Assembly (NCBI GenBank): GCA_030761205.1
Contig: JAULJL010000015.1
Location: 9,491,501-9,555,500, forward strand
DNA length: 64,000 bases
Direction of reading: 5' to 3'
Origin: Fremontodendron californicum
Lineage: Eukaryota > Streptophyta > Magnoliopsida > Malvales > Malvaceae
Shown here: one piece after another, positions 11,426-23,770 of the stretch
Position numbering within the stretch: position 1 is the first letter of the stretch
Layout of the letters: the number at the start of each line of letters is the position of its first letter
Made by a program: the position numbers and the translations under genes
The notes under the pieces: generated by a model
What the model was told of the DNA's origin: nothing
The model's input: the letters and a program-made list of their open reading frames with translations, nothing else
The model's database searches: none

Positions 11426-14416
11426 GGTGATCATACCTGAAGATCATATCTTGGAAGAAAATCTCACTGAATGTTCGTATTCAAATGTCAAAATTTCAAA
11501 TAATCAATGCCATGCATGAAATGTGAATGTCATGCGATGTCAATGCGTATGCCCCTGATGATGCATGTGCAAGTACCTTCGGATACTGTACACATTTTAC
11601 GACATGATGCAGATGCAAAACTTAATAAATATGCGAATGTTCATGAATGATGCGAATGTTCCCAATTGTTTCTCCTGATCTTGGTTTAGCTTTTTCAAAT
11701 CGTTTTTCCTCTTCGAAACAGAGTGTATCCTGAAACACTCGTGCCTCGTAAGAGATCAACCTTTTTTTTTCACTTTGGAACCATCTCTTTGCCCCGATCG
11801 TTTTTCAAAATTTTATCCACTGGAGCCCGAGTGTTCATTTCTTCTACCTCAATAGTTCCATACCTCTGGGCCAGAAGAACCTTCGTCTTATGCCAACATC
11901 GGAAATGGTTTCTTCCAAAAATATTTTCATTTATCTGCTTTTGCTTGCCTTTTTTTTTTTGAAAAGTGTTTGCTTATTCACTGAAAACTTTTGAGCTGAA
12001 AATGTTATCCTCATGTTGTGATATCCAAATCTCTTGAAGATTGATGATCACTATTAGAAATTTTTCTGAGTGTTCATTCGGCTTTTTTCAAATTAAGTTG
12101 AAAGGCTTGGTGCAACAAGATTTTGATTGATCCAAGGAGACTTTGCAACAGGAAAAATGTGTATCCTTTCTAGACTCACAAATGGAACAGATTTTATAAA
12201 ACATGATTTTTTTTTGGACTCAAACAAATTCAACCTTCTTTTAGTTTCCAAATCATGGCGTTTTGACATACGTCAAGGCTAGCTGGGGTGTTCAAACTAG
12301 AGAATTAATTCTGGAAAGGAAAACGGTCTCAGTTTTTTTTAAAGTCAAACCTCCAAACGAGAGTTGACAGTTTTGGAATATTTTGGAATTCCCAGATGTT
12401 CCTTAAGTTCTTCAAAATGACTTCTTCTTTTGTTATGGCCTCGACGATACCATAAGCAACACCGAAATTCTCCCATTTTACTCTAGACTGCCCATGTCGG
12501 ATTTTCACCCTAGAGTCTCCTTCTTTCCATCTTTTCATTTTTTTCTTAAATGTTTCACCATGCATTCAAGAAATCAAGACTTATCCAAAAAAGATTTTTA
12601 ACCAGAAAGGAGATCGAAGTCTCATGCATTTCTCTAAGAATAGACTCATCAATTTAAATGACCATGCTCGATCAAAATGGTCTTTTCCAGGTACGTAATG
12701 TAGGCCGAGGTTCGAGGTACTGAAAGAAAGATAGATAGGCCCAAACATGTGTTTAAGGTGATCAAATCAAGGATCATTCATGAGGAGGATTCTCTTCGAA
12801 ACACTTGTCTTTTCTGAGCTTTTCTCTTTATTCGATGATTTTCATCCGTTCTTTTCTTCCTTTTCTGTTTTTGCTTTCATCTTTCTTTTTATCTCTCCCT
12901 TTTTTTTTTGCATCTCTATTTTGACCAGGTGAGCCCGTAGTTGTCTGGAAGCTCAGATTTCTCTTTGATTCACGGTATTTTTTTTTCGTCTTTGAACCAA
13001 GACTTCACTATCTGTGACCTTCGAAGAGATCCTTCCCCGCATTTGCCTCCTAGCGTGGAGGGTGATCCTTGATCGGGGTTGAAAGAACGAAAGTATTCAT
13101 TAGGCTCAAAAGGGGTAGCAAAAGGATATTTTCTATTTTGTGAAAGGATGATGAAAGATGGCCATTTTTCATCTCGAACACAAGCACGTAAATCGAAGAG
13201 TCATTCCTTAGAGGAAAATAATGAAAATGTTTTTTCTTTCTTGAAACCATCTTGAATTTCATAAATGCATGATGTCACACTTATTTTTCATTTTTCTCTT
13301 TTTTCATTTTTTCATTTTTTCATTTTTTTCTTTTTTTGATGCATGCTCCGAAATTACTCCATCTTTATCCACCACGCGTCTTCCGTATCTACAAATGATG
13401 CACCATTTGATTGGTCATGAGAATTCGTATCATAACGAGGAACACCTCGAGTCTTTTTTTTTGCTCTCCGAAGGGACAAGAAAGAATATGGCTCGAAAAC
13501 AGCTTTTTTTTTTTCTAGAAACATGAGAAAATCAGGTTTAATCATTGTTACCCGAGACGTTAATCATGAAGTGATGTCTGGGCAACTCTTGTTTTGTGGT
13601 TACGAAAAGGGATGTGAATGGTTTTGGCATAACCTTGACACACATCAATTTACCATGATCTAGATTCTTGAAAGAGGTTTCAATTGTTTGAGACACCAAA
13701 AAAAAAAAACTCGAATTTTTTCTTTCAAAAAGTTTGTTCCATTGCTCATAACCTAAACTAGGATCTGCATTTTTCTTATTGCACTGACTATGGTTTCTGA
13801 AATTCAACAATATGTTCCTGGAAGCATTGACTGTTTCAAATCAAAGGATTCAAGCATAGGCAAGTCCGAAAGAGAGGGGGATGTTGGGTCATTTCTAACA
13901 ATGATCATCAATAATCTCAAGACTCCTCATCATTTCCTAATGTGAAGAAAGATTTTTTTTTCTTTTAAGAACGCGCTCTTCAAAAATCAAGAATTTCTTT
14001 AATGTTTATTTTTGCAAATTCAAATTAAAGCACAACAAACACAAAGCTTTTGAAATTCAAAATTTATTTATTTCATGTGGATGCCAACATAAGACAAGTG
14101 CTTTCATGATGAGGCATAGAACTACATGCATATTCCTCGATGCTTGTCGACATGCTTTTAAAGGTAACCATTCTCATCTTCCAAACCCGTGGCGAAGAAA
14201 CCGATTTATGGCAATGCGGATTTCCACTGTTCGACTAGCTCTGGAGTCAAAATGCCATCGTGGACAAAACCTTCAATCTTTTCCTTCAGTTGTCTGCATG
14301 CTTCAGTTGTCTGCATCTTTCAGTTTTCAAAACTAAGCCGACTTCTTTTTTTATTCTCCAAGTGTGTTTCATGATGCATGAGCTATGAATGCCGTGAATG
14401 TGACACGATGCCCATA
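11426..14416. other. Non-coding LARD interior
   Basis: AT-rich sequence with many T-runs. Short open frames occur on both strands (for example 12329-12565 and 13538-13810, minus) but none resembles gag, protease, integrase, reverse transcriptase or RNase H. Confidence 0.6.
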
Positions 14417-14743
14417 TGATGCATGTAAAGAATAAACAAATTAATGCATGAGTATATACAATGAGTGACCATGTATGTCACGAATGCATGACCTTATTGT
14501 TATGACTGCAATCACGATGTCGATATGATGCATGTAAAGAATAAACAAATTAATGCATGAGCATGTACAATGAGTGACCATGTATGTCACGAATGCATGA
14601 CCTTATTGTTATGACTGTAATCACGATGTCGATATGATGCATGTAAAGAATAAATAAAATGATATACTGGTATATACAGAGAATGATCATGTATGTCACT
14701 AATGCATTCTACAATGAATGACCATGCATGTTATGATTGCAAT
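14417..14743 (+). repeat. 109-bp tandem repeat, about three copies
   Basis: Each unit begins TGATGCATGTAAAGAATAAA (14417, 14526, 14635) and contains GAGTGACCATGTATGTCACG and GCATGACC. The first two copies are almost identical; the third diverges after about 25 bases. It is rich in ATGCAT motifs. Confidence 0.75.
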
Positions 14744-15531
14744 ATGATGCGAATTTGATTTGTCTAAAGAATAAACAAATTAATGCATGAATATATACAG
14801 AAAACTATTAATGATTTGGACTGAACTTGATCATTCAACAATTTTATTGCACAAACTTTGATCTCCAAATTCAATCCGCAATTTTTTTTTTTTTTTTGAA
14901 ACATTTTTTTCGTAAAAATAAAAATATTATTTAAAAAAAAAAAAAACCAATTTTTATCAAAAACTTTTGTGGTAGTGGGTCTTATTATGGCACAAATGTC
15001 TAAGTATTTATTCAACACTACCGGTTTGCAATTCTCATTTAATCAACAACAAGTGTCTTATGCTATTTATCAAATCAGATTATTGTCACCCTGAAATCAA
15101 AAATACAACTATAAATGTACATGCTTTATTTACAAATGCATTAGTGCATGAAATGTACGAGATGTACGAAAAGAAAAATTTTCATATTTACAAATTCAAA
15201 AAGTTAACGAACATTTGCTCCGACAGTATCAACTTATTTAAGCAACATGGTGCCTTCGGAGCGAAAAATGAAACTTATCGCGGGTAGCACGATGTGCGTT
15301 CATCATTACCCGATTTACAGTTCTTGTTCGGAATGTAAACAAATAGCGAAAGATCACCATGTTCCTTCCAAATTTCGAGGATATCCGATCGGAAATTCGA
15401 TATGGCTCTACTCAAGTTCACTACATGAGGTTGAGTTAGGTTCTAAAAGGCTCCAAATTGCTCCTTACTGTCGCCCGTGAAGGCTAGTAAGGCATCCCGA
15501 TTTAAAACGGGTTCAATTTGTTGGAGAGATT

Positions 15532-15646
15532 TTTCGCTAGCCCATGCGGAGGTTATTGCCTCACGAGAGCGTAGGTACTTTTTCTCTCTAAAAGCGTTTC
15601 GCTAGCCCATGCGGAGGTTATTGCCTCACGAGAGCGTAGGTACTTT
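15532..15646 (+). repeat. 65-bp tandem duplication near the 3' LTR
   Basis: The segment TTTCGCTAGCCCATGCGGAG, continuing GTTATTGCCTCACGAGAGCG, occurs at 15532 and again at 15597. It is about 350 bp upstream of the right LTR. Confidence 0.75.
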
Positions 15647-15987
15647 ACTTTCACCTAAAGGGATAAAGCTCGGGCATAGAGCTTATGTATGAAATGCACG
15701 TGCTCGTGTGTGAGAAGGAAAAAGCAAATCTTCGACTATTTGTCTACGACTTTTTATTCTAAACACTCCACGATTTAAAAAAAAATAAACGACATAAAAA
15801 AAAAATATGAATAAAGAATTAACAAATATCAAAGTCTAATTGCAAGCAAAATAAAAATAAAGAAAGAAAAAGAATAAAGAGAATTAAAATTAAATATCGG
15901 TTAAATCCATTAATTCGAGATTTTAAAACAACACATGATCAATTTGTGGCTCGACTCTCAAAAGGGTCCCCAGTGGAGTCGCCATGC

Positions 15988-18900
15988 TGTCATAACGGTT
16001 TTTTCGGACCGCTAAGACGAATTTTATGAAAACACAAAAAATGGAGTCGCCACCAATCTTTTTTTGCTAGGTGTGATTGGCCACCTATTAAAACAGGTTT
16101 TAGTAAAATATTCTAAAATTAATTAAAACATTTTTGTAAAAACCAATTTCGAAGTCCGCGCTTTGAACCAGAGTAAAAACAAAATTGGGTTCGGGAGTCG
16201 GTTACGTACGGGGAAGGATTAGCACCCCCGCAACGCCCGTTTAGAAAACGGTACCACTTGATCACGTGTTATCTTAAATCTCGGTTTAATGGATTTAACA
16301 TCGGTATTTAAAACTAATTCTCTTTTCCTTTTATTTTATAAAAAAAACATGTTTATTATTTTTTGGATTTTCTTGAACTGTTTTTTATTTTTTTTAAAAA
16401 ATCGAAAGTGAACATAAATTTATTATCGAAAATACTCATTAAATATTCCCGACACTCTCGGTGGTATTTAACGAGATCTTCTCACCTTAAGACATCTTAG
16501 GAATCACAACCGTGATATCCTTCGAATTCCGTCGTCGGCAATTTACATCCATTTTTTATTTAAATGCGTATGATGCGGATATTTAAATATCGGATGCACA
16601 CGACTTGGCACATAATTATAAACTTAAACATGCAACTCATAATATTAAAAACACGTGCATGGCAAAATATCGAGCGCAATAAACATTCGCTCTTTATTCA
16701 TTTTTTTTATTTTGATTATTTCCATTTTTTTTAAACGAAAACGAATTTTTGTATCGAGCATGTCGCCAAATATTCCCACCACTCGTGGTGATATTTAACG
16801 AAACTCTCTCACCTCAAGATATCTTAGGAATCACTACCGTGACGTCCTTCGAATTCCGTCGTCGGTTATTCGCATTTATTAAAAGTCTTTTTTTTTAAAG
16901 TTAAATTAAAATGCTTTTAATAATTATTTCCGAAATAAAAGAAATTATCTATGTAAGAATAATTCTCGAACCATTCCGATACTTTCGATAATGTTTCGAT
17001 TATTATTCTTACTCGGACCATTTCAAAGAACGATTGATACTCCGACCATCCCGAGAAAGAAATCCGCTTTTAGAAAATTTTATTTATCGAAAATAATTTT
17101 AAAAGACATGTATTACAAGAATTATTATTTTAATATTTTAAAATTGAAACAGAATAATAAAAATATATCGAATGCCGGACGAAAATAAATAAATACAAAT
17201 AGTAATGAAAATAAATAAGAAAATTAAAATCATACCTGTCAAATGTCGAGAATCCGAAATTTAAAATGCCGGACTTTATCTTCACAAAACTCTTTGCTCG
17301 TACTCGACTACCTGAATAAAATCAAAAATAACAAAATCAAAATCGATAATCGTGAAAATTTTTTTGTTTATATTTTTTTCTTTTTTTAATTTTTAATTTT
17401 TGATTTTATTTTTTTGTATCATTATTTTTTTTTAATTTTTAATTTTTTTGATTTTTAATTTTTTATATTATTATTATTTTTTTTAAATTACTATTATTAT
17501 TATTTTTTATTTTTTTTCTTTTCCTTCATTTTTTTTTCTTTCTTTTTCTTTTTCTTTCTTTTTTCTTTTTTTTTTTTGGGCCCAAAACTCCTGGTTTTGG
17601 GCTGCTGGGCCCAAAATCAGGCTTGGCCTGCTGAGGCCAGGCCATTTGGGCCTGGTTCGGCGCGGACCGGATCCGGTTTGGGCCGGATCCGGTCCAGGCC
17701 TTCCTTTTTCTTTTTTTTTTATTTGGTGGCCCGAAACGGGTCGGGTGCGCGGACCCCGGGTCGACCTGCGGGTCCGCGCGCGGGTCCTGAGGACCCACTT
17801 TCAGGAACCAAAACGGCGTCGTTTTGACGCCTGTTTTTTTTTTTTTTTTTTTGGGACCGGGTCGGGCGCGCGGACCCCGGATCGACCCTCGGGTCCACGC
17901 GCGGACCCTGAGCAAAACGGCGTCGTTTTGACGCCGAGGGTTTTTTTTTTAAAATTAAGCGGGTGACCCGCGCGGACCCCGGGTCGACCCGCGGGTCGAC
18001 GCGCGGGTCACCTCGACCCGCCCCCTAGAACGGTGCCGTTTTGGCACTGTATTTATACCCCCAAACCCCTTTTTTTTCTTCATTTTTTCTTTTTTTTTCT
18101 TCTCTTCTCTCTCCTCTCTTTTCTCTCTCTGCAGAAACCAGAAAACCCTCCCAGAAACCCAGAATCCGACGGCCGGCCACCGCGCCGGCCGTCGTACGCC
18201 GTCGCCGGCCGCCGTCGAACGGCGGCCGGTTTTCTCCAAAACCTCACATCCGAGGGGTTTTCGACCCCCTCGTTACGGATCCGGGCTCCGTTTAGCCCGG
18301 ATCCCCACCGAATTTCGTAGATCTAGGTTTGACCCTTCGACTTTTTTTTTGGTTGCTGGATGTTTTTTTTTTTTGTATGGTTGCGTTTTTGTGTTGAAGA
18401 AGGGTTTGGGGAAGCCGATTGAAGGGGTCCGAATCTGGCTTTCGGACCCCGGATCCGGCCTTTTTGGTGAAGGAAAAAAAAAGAAGGGGAGGGGGCCGAT
18501 CTGTTTTTTTTGCTTAGGGGAGGGAGTCCGAACCAGTGGGGGTTCGATTTGGGAGGGGTCTGAATCCGGGTGAGGGGCCTCCGAATCGGTGGATCTCCTC
18601 TTCCTCTTTTTTTTTTCTGTTCGGATTTGGGGGGGTTTTTTATTGGGGGTTGAGTGTGGGGGGCTTGGGTTGCGTGGAGGTGGCTGTGGCAGGGCAAGGG
18701 TCGGTGGTCAGGGGTAGGTTTAGGCGTGTGGCAGGGGGTTGTCAGGGTGATGGTGGCTGGTGGCAGGTTAGGGTTAGGTTGGGGCTAGGGTTTCTGGTTT
18801 AGGGTTAGGGTTTCTGGTTAGGGTTAGGGTTTCTGGTTAGGGTTAGGGGAAATGGGCTGGCTGGGCTGATGGGTTTGGGCCCACTGGTGGCCCAGTTTGG

Positions 18901-19030
18901 GGGTTGAGGGGTTGGGCCAGTTGGGCATTGGGCCTGGTGTTTACAGATTGGGCCTGCTGAATAGCAGGCCCGGTTCGTACTTGGTCCGGGTCGGATTCGA
19001 ACCCGACCCGGACGAAAATTGGTTATTACA
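15988..19030 (+). repeat. Right LTR (3043 bp) of the LARD-like element
   Basis: Near-identical copy of 6277-9319. Visible differences include TCTTGAACTG for TCTTAAACTG, a CGACCCTCGG for CGACCCGCGG change, GGCACTGT for GGCACCGT, GGGCTGGC for GGGCCGGC, and small length changes in homopolymers. It is followed directly by the CTTAG duplication. Confidence 0.9.
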
Positions 19031-19739
19031 CTTAGGTTGATGTGCAATTTCATTAATCATGCACCCGGCTTGCACGTGAAGAGACGGGTTGAAACTTAAA
19101 CATAATAGTTGTACCCTTTCCTACCAGCTTATCCTTTTAAGATAATTGATCATCCAATTTAACAGAAAATTTGGAAAAAATGATTTCTCGTAAAAAGAAA
19201 TTATTATAGAAACATGGCTGATGTATTGAATAATTTTCCTATTGTCATTTTCTTATCTTTTTGATCCATAACCAAACAAGGTTGTTAACAAATCTTTCCT
19301 ATTCCTTCCCCCCTTGTTATTTCAACAAAATTTAATTAAATATATATTCATAGTATACATTAAAGTTAAATATATAAATATTATTATAAAAATAACTTTT
19401 TAATATATTTTAAATAATAAAAAACAAACAAATATTTTTATTATTCATGCCGCCATGAACACCTCTATCTAAATACTCTGATCATAAAAAAACAAAGAAT
19501 GCATCCTCAAGATTTTCATAAAAGAATTAAATTCAGACAAAACTTGTAAATACTCTGACCGTGTTACCATAAAAGAAAACAAAATCAAACTGTAATGAAA
19601 TAAAATGTCATTATAGTTGCAGCATAATTTTATTAATTTCATAGTCTGATTCTCAAATCAACTGCATGCACTAATGGTTGATAATAACCTCATCTTGCAA
19701 TTGAGAATCACTAAAAATCTGCACTAAGAATCAGTAATG

Positions 19740-20060
19740 AAGAAGGTCCCCGAAAGCCTCTCTAGCCCCCGACGAGACGATTATTTGGTTGGTAATTCCA
19801 CCAAATTGGATATCAAAGAATTAATAACTTAGATTCACTTTGATATTGCTGTCAGACTCAGGACCAGTAGGGGACACCGTCATATATTTTTGCAGCATTC
19901 GTTGAAAGAGATTATTTAAGGGAACATCATCCTGATCGATCCAAGTGGTTTCCTTGAAATTTCCCAGTCAAATGAGCCAATTTAGGGTTAAAGCTCAACT
20001 CATTCCTTCCCACTGCAAGAGTGTAACCAACTGAAAGAGAGAATTCAGAATTGGAATCTT
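19740..20060 (-). pseudogene. Possible decayed coding exons, unrecognised
   Basis: On the minus strand a T-rich acceptor (CTCTCTTTCAG) leads into a frame reading VGYTLAVGRNELSFNPKLAH. A shifted frame then reads ETTWIDQDDVPLNNLFQRML, and further down there is FGGITNQIIVSSGAREAFGD. The three stretches have coding-like composition but need frame changes to join. I do not recognise the family. It may be a broken host gene. Confidence 0.2.
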
Positions 20061-20166
20061 TTATATATACTTGCTGGAAAAACATACATGCATGCATTAG
20101 ATCAGATGTCAACCCAATTTGGCAGACTTCAAAGTATTGGACAACCAGATTTAGGCAGTTTTGGTT

Positions 20167-20413
20167 AGACCTGTTAATGGGTCGGATCACAATCCGATTT
20201 TTTTCTTCTTTTATTCAAGTTTGGGTCAGAGTCGAGTCAACCCGTAAACTCATTTAACTGTTTATAAATATTAAAATATTTATTTTTTATGCTAACATTA
20301 ATAATTAAATTTAAATAAAAAATAATTTTTTATTGAATAAACAGTAATTCAGGTTAAGTCGGCTCGAATTAAAAAAACATGTCCAGGTCAGGTCCAATTC
20401 GGATCGGGTGAGT
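20167..20413. repeat. MITE-like element, TAGACCTG family
   Basis: Starts TAGACCTGTTAATGGGTCGG and ends in GTCCAATTCGGATCGGGTGA-type sequence that partly mirrors the start. It resembles the elements at 21288 and 62991 at its left end. The right end is eroded and no target duplication was found. Confidence 0.35.
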
Positions 20414-21287
20414 AGTCCAACCATTGCGTATGTTTAATTTTGGTATTATATATATTTTTGGATTTTGCTAACGAGTGTCCTAAAGACACTCTTTAAGGTT
20501 ACCACATAGTAATATTTTCATTCGATGCATTGAAAACATGAATAAAATTATCAACTACTGCATTTAATACAAAGTTATTAACTAATCTTAAAAAAAATCT
20601 TAAGAAAACTCGTTAACAAAATCTTATATTTTTTTATAATACGATGAGAGTATTTTTAGGTTTTATTTAAGTTTAATTCTCTTTCCAAACGTTCTTAAGA
20701 ACGTATTTTTTTCACGCTGATATGATGGATTTACGATTTACTTTAAATGTGCCTCCTACAAGACCAGGAAAAGCTGTCAATAGCTCCATGGGCTGCCTGC
20801 CTTGTTGTAAATTGTCCAGGCCTGTCAAAAATATGGGGTTGGGATATCTCTTTTACTTTTGAATCTATTGTATTGCCATTACTTTTTTTAATCAATATTC
20901 AATTATTCATATATGTAATTTTCACAACTCACAGTTGGATCATACACATATGAACTGTGACAATTAATATATTGAAAAAATAATATATTAAAGAGGATAT
21001 CTTAACCCGTTCAAATTAATATATACCAAATTCCAAATGATTAATACTTTGGTGAGTTACAAGAATTTGTATCATTCTCTTATCTTTAATATTGATCTTG
21101 AGAATGTAGTTTACTCATATATATATATAATCATTTGGAATGATATATATATAACGTTAGTAACATTAAGCATGTAAATTTTAGTATTCAAAATGAAATA
21201 AACCCAACTAAACCGAGTTAATTAGCATGGGTTAATGTGAGAAAGGAATGAAAATTTAAAAAGAAAAATTATGACGGACCAAGAAAG

Positions 21288-21493
21288 TAGACCTGCTCAT
21301 GGGTCATATAGTCTGTCCGATCTGAATCATTGTTTAAATAATAAAAAATATTTTTTATTTAAATTTAATTATAAATATATTAATATAAATTTTTTAATTT
21401 ATTATTATTATTTAAACAGTAATACAGGTTGACGAACTGAACCTGGATAAGGAAAAAAAAATTCGAATCGTGATCCGACCATAAACAAGTCTA
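21288..21493. repeat. MITE-like element, TAGACCTG family
   Basis: Left end TAGACCTGCTCATGGGTC; the right end reversed is TAGACTTGTTTATGGTCGGA. The interior is AT-rich. The flanking 8-mers (CAAGAAAG and CTGAAAAG) agree at only five positions, so a target duplication is doubtful. The left end is nearly identical to the reversed right end of 62991-63267. Confidence 0.5.
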
Positions 21494-21497
21494 CTGA

Positions 21498-21655
21498 AAA
21501 GGCAAGGTTCTTTGGATTCACCCTTCTTTGCCAACTTCAAGACTCACCATCGCCATGGTCACATAAATTAGGAATTCTGAAAACAGGAATCAAACCCGGA
21601 TCATGCACTAATACAATACACTCTCAAACTCGCCCTTATCACTAGGCCAGATATT
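21498..21655 (-). repeat. tRNA-derived SINE candidate
   Basis: On the minus strand an A-box-like TGGCCTAGTGATAAGGGCG (21649-21631) is followed about 35 bases later by a B-box-like GGTTTGATTCC (21596-21586). This is the internal RNA polymerase III promoter arrangement of tRNA-related SINEs. The rest cannot fold as a tRNA by eye. The 3' end is unclear because it runs into the adjacent MITE-like element. Confidence 0.45.
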
Positions 21656-22444
21656 AAAAATAAAAAAAAACTTTGATCTTTACTATTTTATGAAAAAACA
21701 AAAACCGGTAAACTATAAGTTTGAATAGTGAATTATTAGACAAATTTTGAAGGGGGTGATGTTAAGAAGTCCGCCGACACCAACGAAACATTGAGATATT
21801 GACCAACTATTCCATAACAAGGGTTGAACTTTATGGCTGGGGTGAGCTGAAAAGTTGATATATCAAAGTCAGTTAAATCGTCTAAAAAGCTAAAATTGGA
21901 GCTCATCACGGCCCAATTCAGGCTAAAACTAGTCCAAAAATGGGATCCCACATGCAATTTGGTCCCCACTCCTTCCCAGTCCCCAACTCGGTTTCAATTT
22001 TTATTCTATGCAGCAATAGCTGAAAACATGGGTATAAAACGACCGTCAAATAATCCGTCAAACCCCCCATGCCAAGGCTGTCGGTTTGTCTCATGCTTTG
22101 GCCTTGGCACTGTGCACTCCTGTCAATAGCCGTTTATGGACACCACTGGCCTAATCACCATTTGCATAAAATAAAAGTGAAATATTAATTGGTTCGTCTT
22201 CTTTCTCGAGCTCTTACATTTGATAGAAAAAGCCAAGATTTTAGGAAGTTGCAAAACCAATATTAGGCTTGATTTTTGGCATTTAAGAATAGGGTATTAT
22301 ATATTTTTCCTTTTAATTATTACCATCTAGTTAAGAAAAATCCAATTGTTTGCCGTCTGGTTTTGTAGTCCTCTCCAGTCTCCTCTCTCTTTCCCTGGAG
22401 TTGTTGTTGTCTCTTTCCTTAGCCACACTTGCTCTTAAATCCCC

Positions 22445-22615
22445 TATAAATGGAGTTATGTACTTAGTTCACTTCCAAGTTTATACAGAATTGAAAAGTG
22501 AATTACTATACATATGGGTTGATAGAGAGGAAGAGAGATGGCAGCTGATGAGCTGAACTTCTTTGCAACATGTCTCTGCAGTCTGTACCAGTTGTTTTTC
22601 AGCCATGATTGAACT
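22445..22615 (+). promoter_or_regulatory. TATA box and possible first exon of the MIR160 primary transcript
   Basis: TATAAAT at 22445-22451 is followed by a purine-rich leader, a 24-codon reading frame (ATG at 22538, beginning MAADELNFFATCLCSLYQ) and a consensus GTAAGT donor at 22616. A matching T-rich acceptor TTTCACAG ends at 25157, just before the miR160 hairpin. I infer a spliced primary microRNA transcript with a short upstream reading frame. The two parts could also be unrelated. Confidence 0.35.
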
Positions 22616-22632
22616 GTAAGTGACCACTACCA

Positions 22633-22635
<3 letters not shown>

Positions 22636-22669
<34 letters not shown>

Positions 22670-22677
22670 TATTTGGA
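22636..22677. repeat. (TA)n microsatellite
   Basis: An uninterrupted TA run of about 20 units, just downstream of the putative donor site at 22616. Confidence 0.9.
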
Positions 22678-22969
22678 AAAAAGATATTCAAACTTTGCTT
22701 TTTAAATAAGGAGATCATGCATTAATCATTATGTTTGAAAATATAAATTTGAAAATTTAGATTTAGATTTGGATTTTATTTGTTATATAAAATATGATAA
22801 TGAAATACTTACGTCTATACAATAAATTTTGTTATTTTTGCAAAAGTGAGCCTATCTAAGTATCATTTTTTTTTTTGGGCCCCATATTTTTTTAGTTGCT
22901 GAATGGAAAAAGAAAAAAAAAATGGTAGGAAGAAAGGAGAAAAAAAAATTGTGTATTCTTTTTTTTTAA

Positions 22970-23770
22970 AAAGTATTATAAATTTATACAAATTTTTACA
23001 CATTAATAATTCATTTTATGTATATTTTTAAACGTTCGTGTATCCGTATCGTGTTTGTGTTATTTTTCGTATTGTGTTATTTTTCCTATATTGTGTTTGT
23101 GACGTGTTCATGTTCGTTTTTTTTTTCAAAGTATTATAAATTAATATAAATTTTTACACGTTAATAAATCATTTTATTTATATTTTTACACGTTTGTATA
23201 TTCGTGTCGTGTTCATGATATTTATCGTGTTGTGTTTTAATTATTTTTTCATTTTTGTGTTCGTGTTCATGTTATTTTCCTTATTGTGTTTTACTTATTT
23301 TTCCTATATTATGTTCGTGTCGTGTTTCAATTTATCTAATATTTTACATAGTTGTCATTGTGATTTAATTTAAAGAAAAAATTGTGTGTTCGTGTCGTAT
23401 CTCAATTCATGACATATTTTGCTTGATTTGTCATAGTGATTCGATTTAGAAAAAAATTTGTGTTACTGACATGTTCATGCTTTTTTTTTTTTTGTATGTT
23501 TTCAAAATATTATAAATTTATATATTTTTTTACACGTTAATAATTTATATAAAGTACTATAAATTTATATAAATTTTTACACGTTAATAATTTTTTTATG
23601 TATATTTTTACATGTTCGTGTATTCTTATCGAATTTATGCTATTTTCGTGTTGTGTTTTAATTATTTCTTCTATGTTGTATTTGTGTCGTGTCTCAATTC
23701 AATTTATATTTTACATAGTTTGTCATTATGATTCAATTTAGGAAAAAATTTGTTTAACTTAGATTTATCT
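22970..23770 (+). repeat. Degenerate CGTGT-rich repeats
   Basis: Several imperfect copies of a module with AAGTATTATAAATTTATA, TTTTTACACGTTAATAAT and TTCGTGTCGTGTTTGTGT motifs, spaced 100-400 bases apart. Single modules recur at 5410-5640 (inverted), 42460-42640 and 46755-46830, so this is a dispersed element family. It is non-coding. Confidence 0.5.

Larger units (their letters stand above)
6277..19030 (+). mobile_element. Young non-coding LTR retrotransposon (LARD-like), 12.75 kb
   Basis: The element starts TGTCATAACGG and ends GGTTATTACA. It is flanked by the 5-bp duplication CTTAG (6272-6276 and 19031-19035), the usual size for LTR elements. Two LTRs of 3043 bp enclose 6.67 kb with no gag or pol similarity in any frame. 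That is the definition of a large retrotransposon derivative, which must be moved by proteins of an autonomous partner. By eye I count roughly ten differences between the LTRs, so the insertion is recent. The bases just before the 3' LTR include AAAAGGGTCCCCAGTGGAGT. No TGG-type primer-binding site follows the 5' LTR, where the sequence is GCTGCCCCTCTTTGCACATT. Which autonomous family supplies its proteins cannot be told from this window. Orientation is assumed from the TATA and repeat layout. Confidence 0.88.
19036..22440. other. AT-rich intergenic region with small elements
   Basis: No complete host gene seen. Contains the possible exon remnants, MITE-like elements and SINE candidate listed separately; the rest is simple AT-rich sequence. 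Confidence 0.5.
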
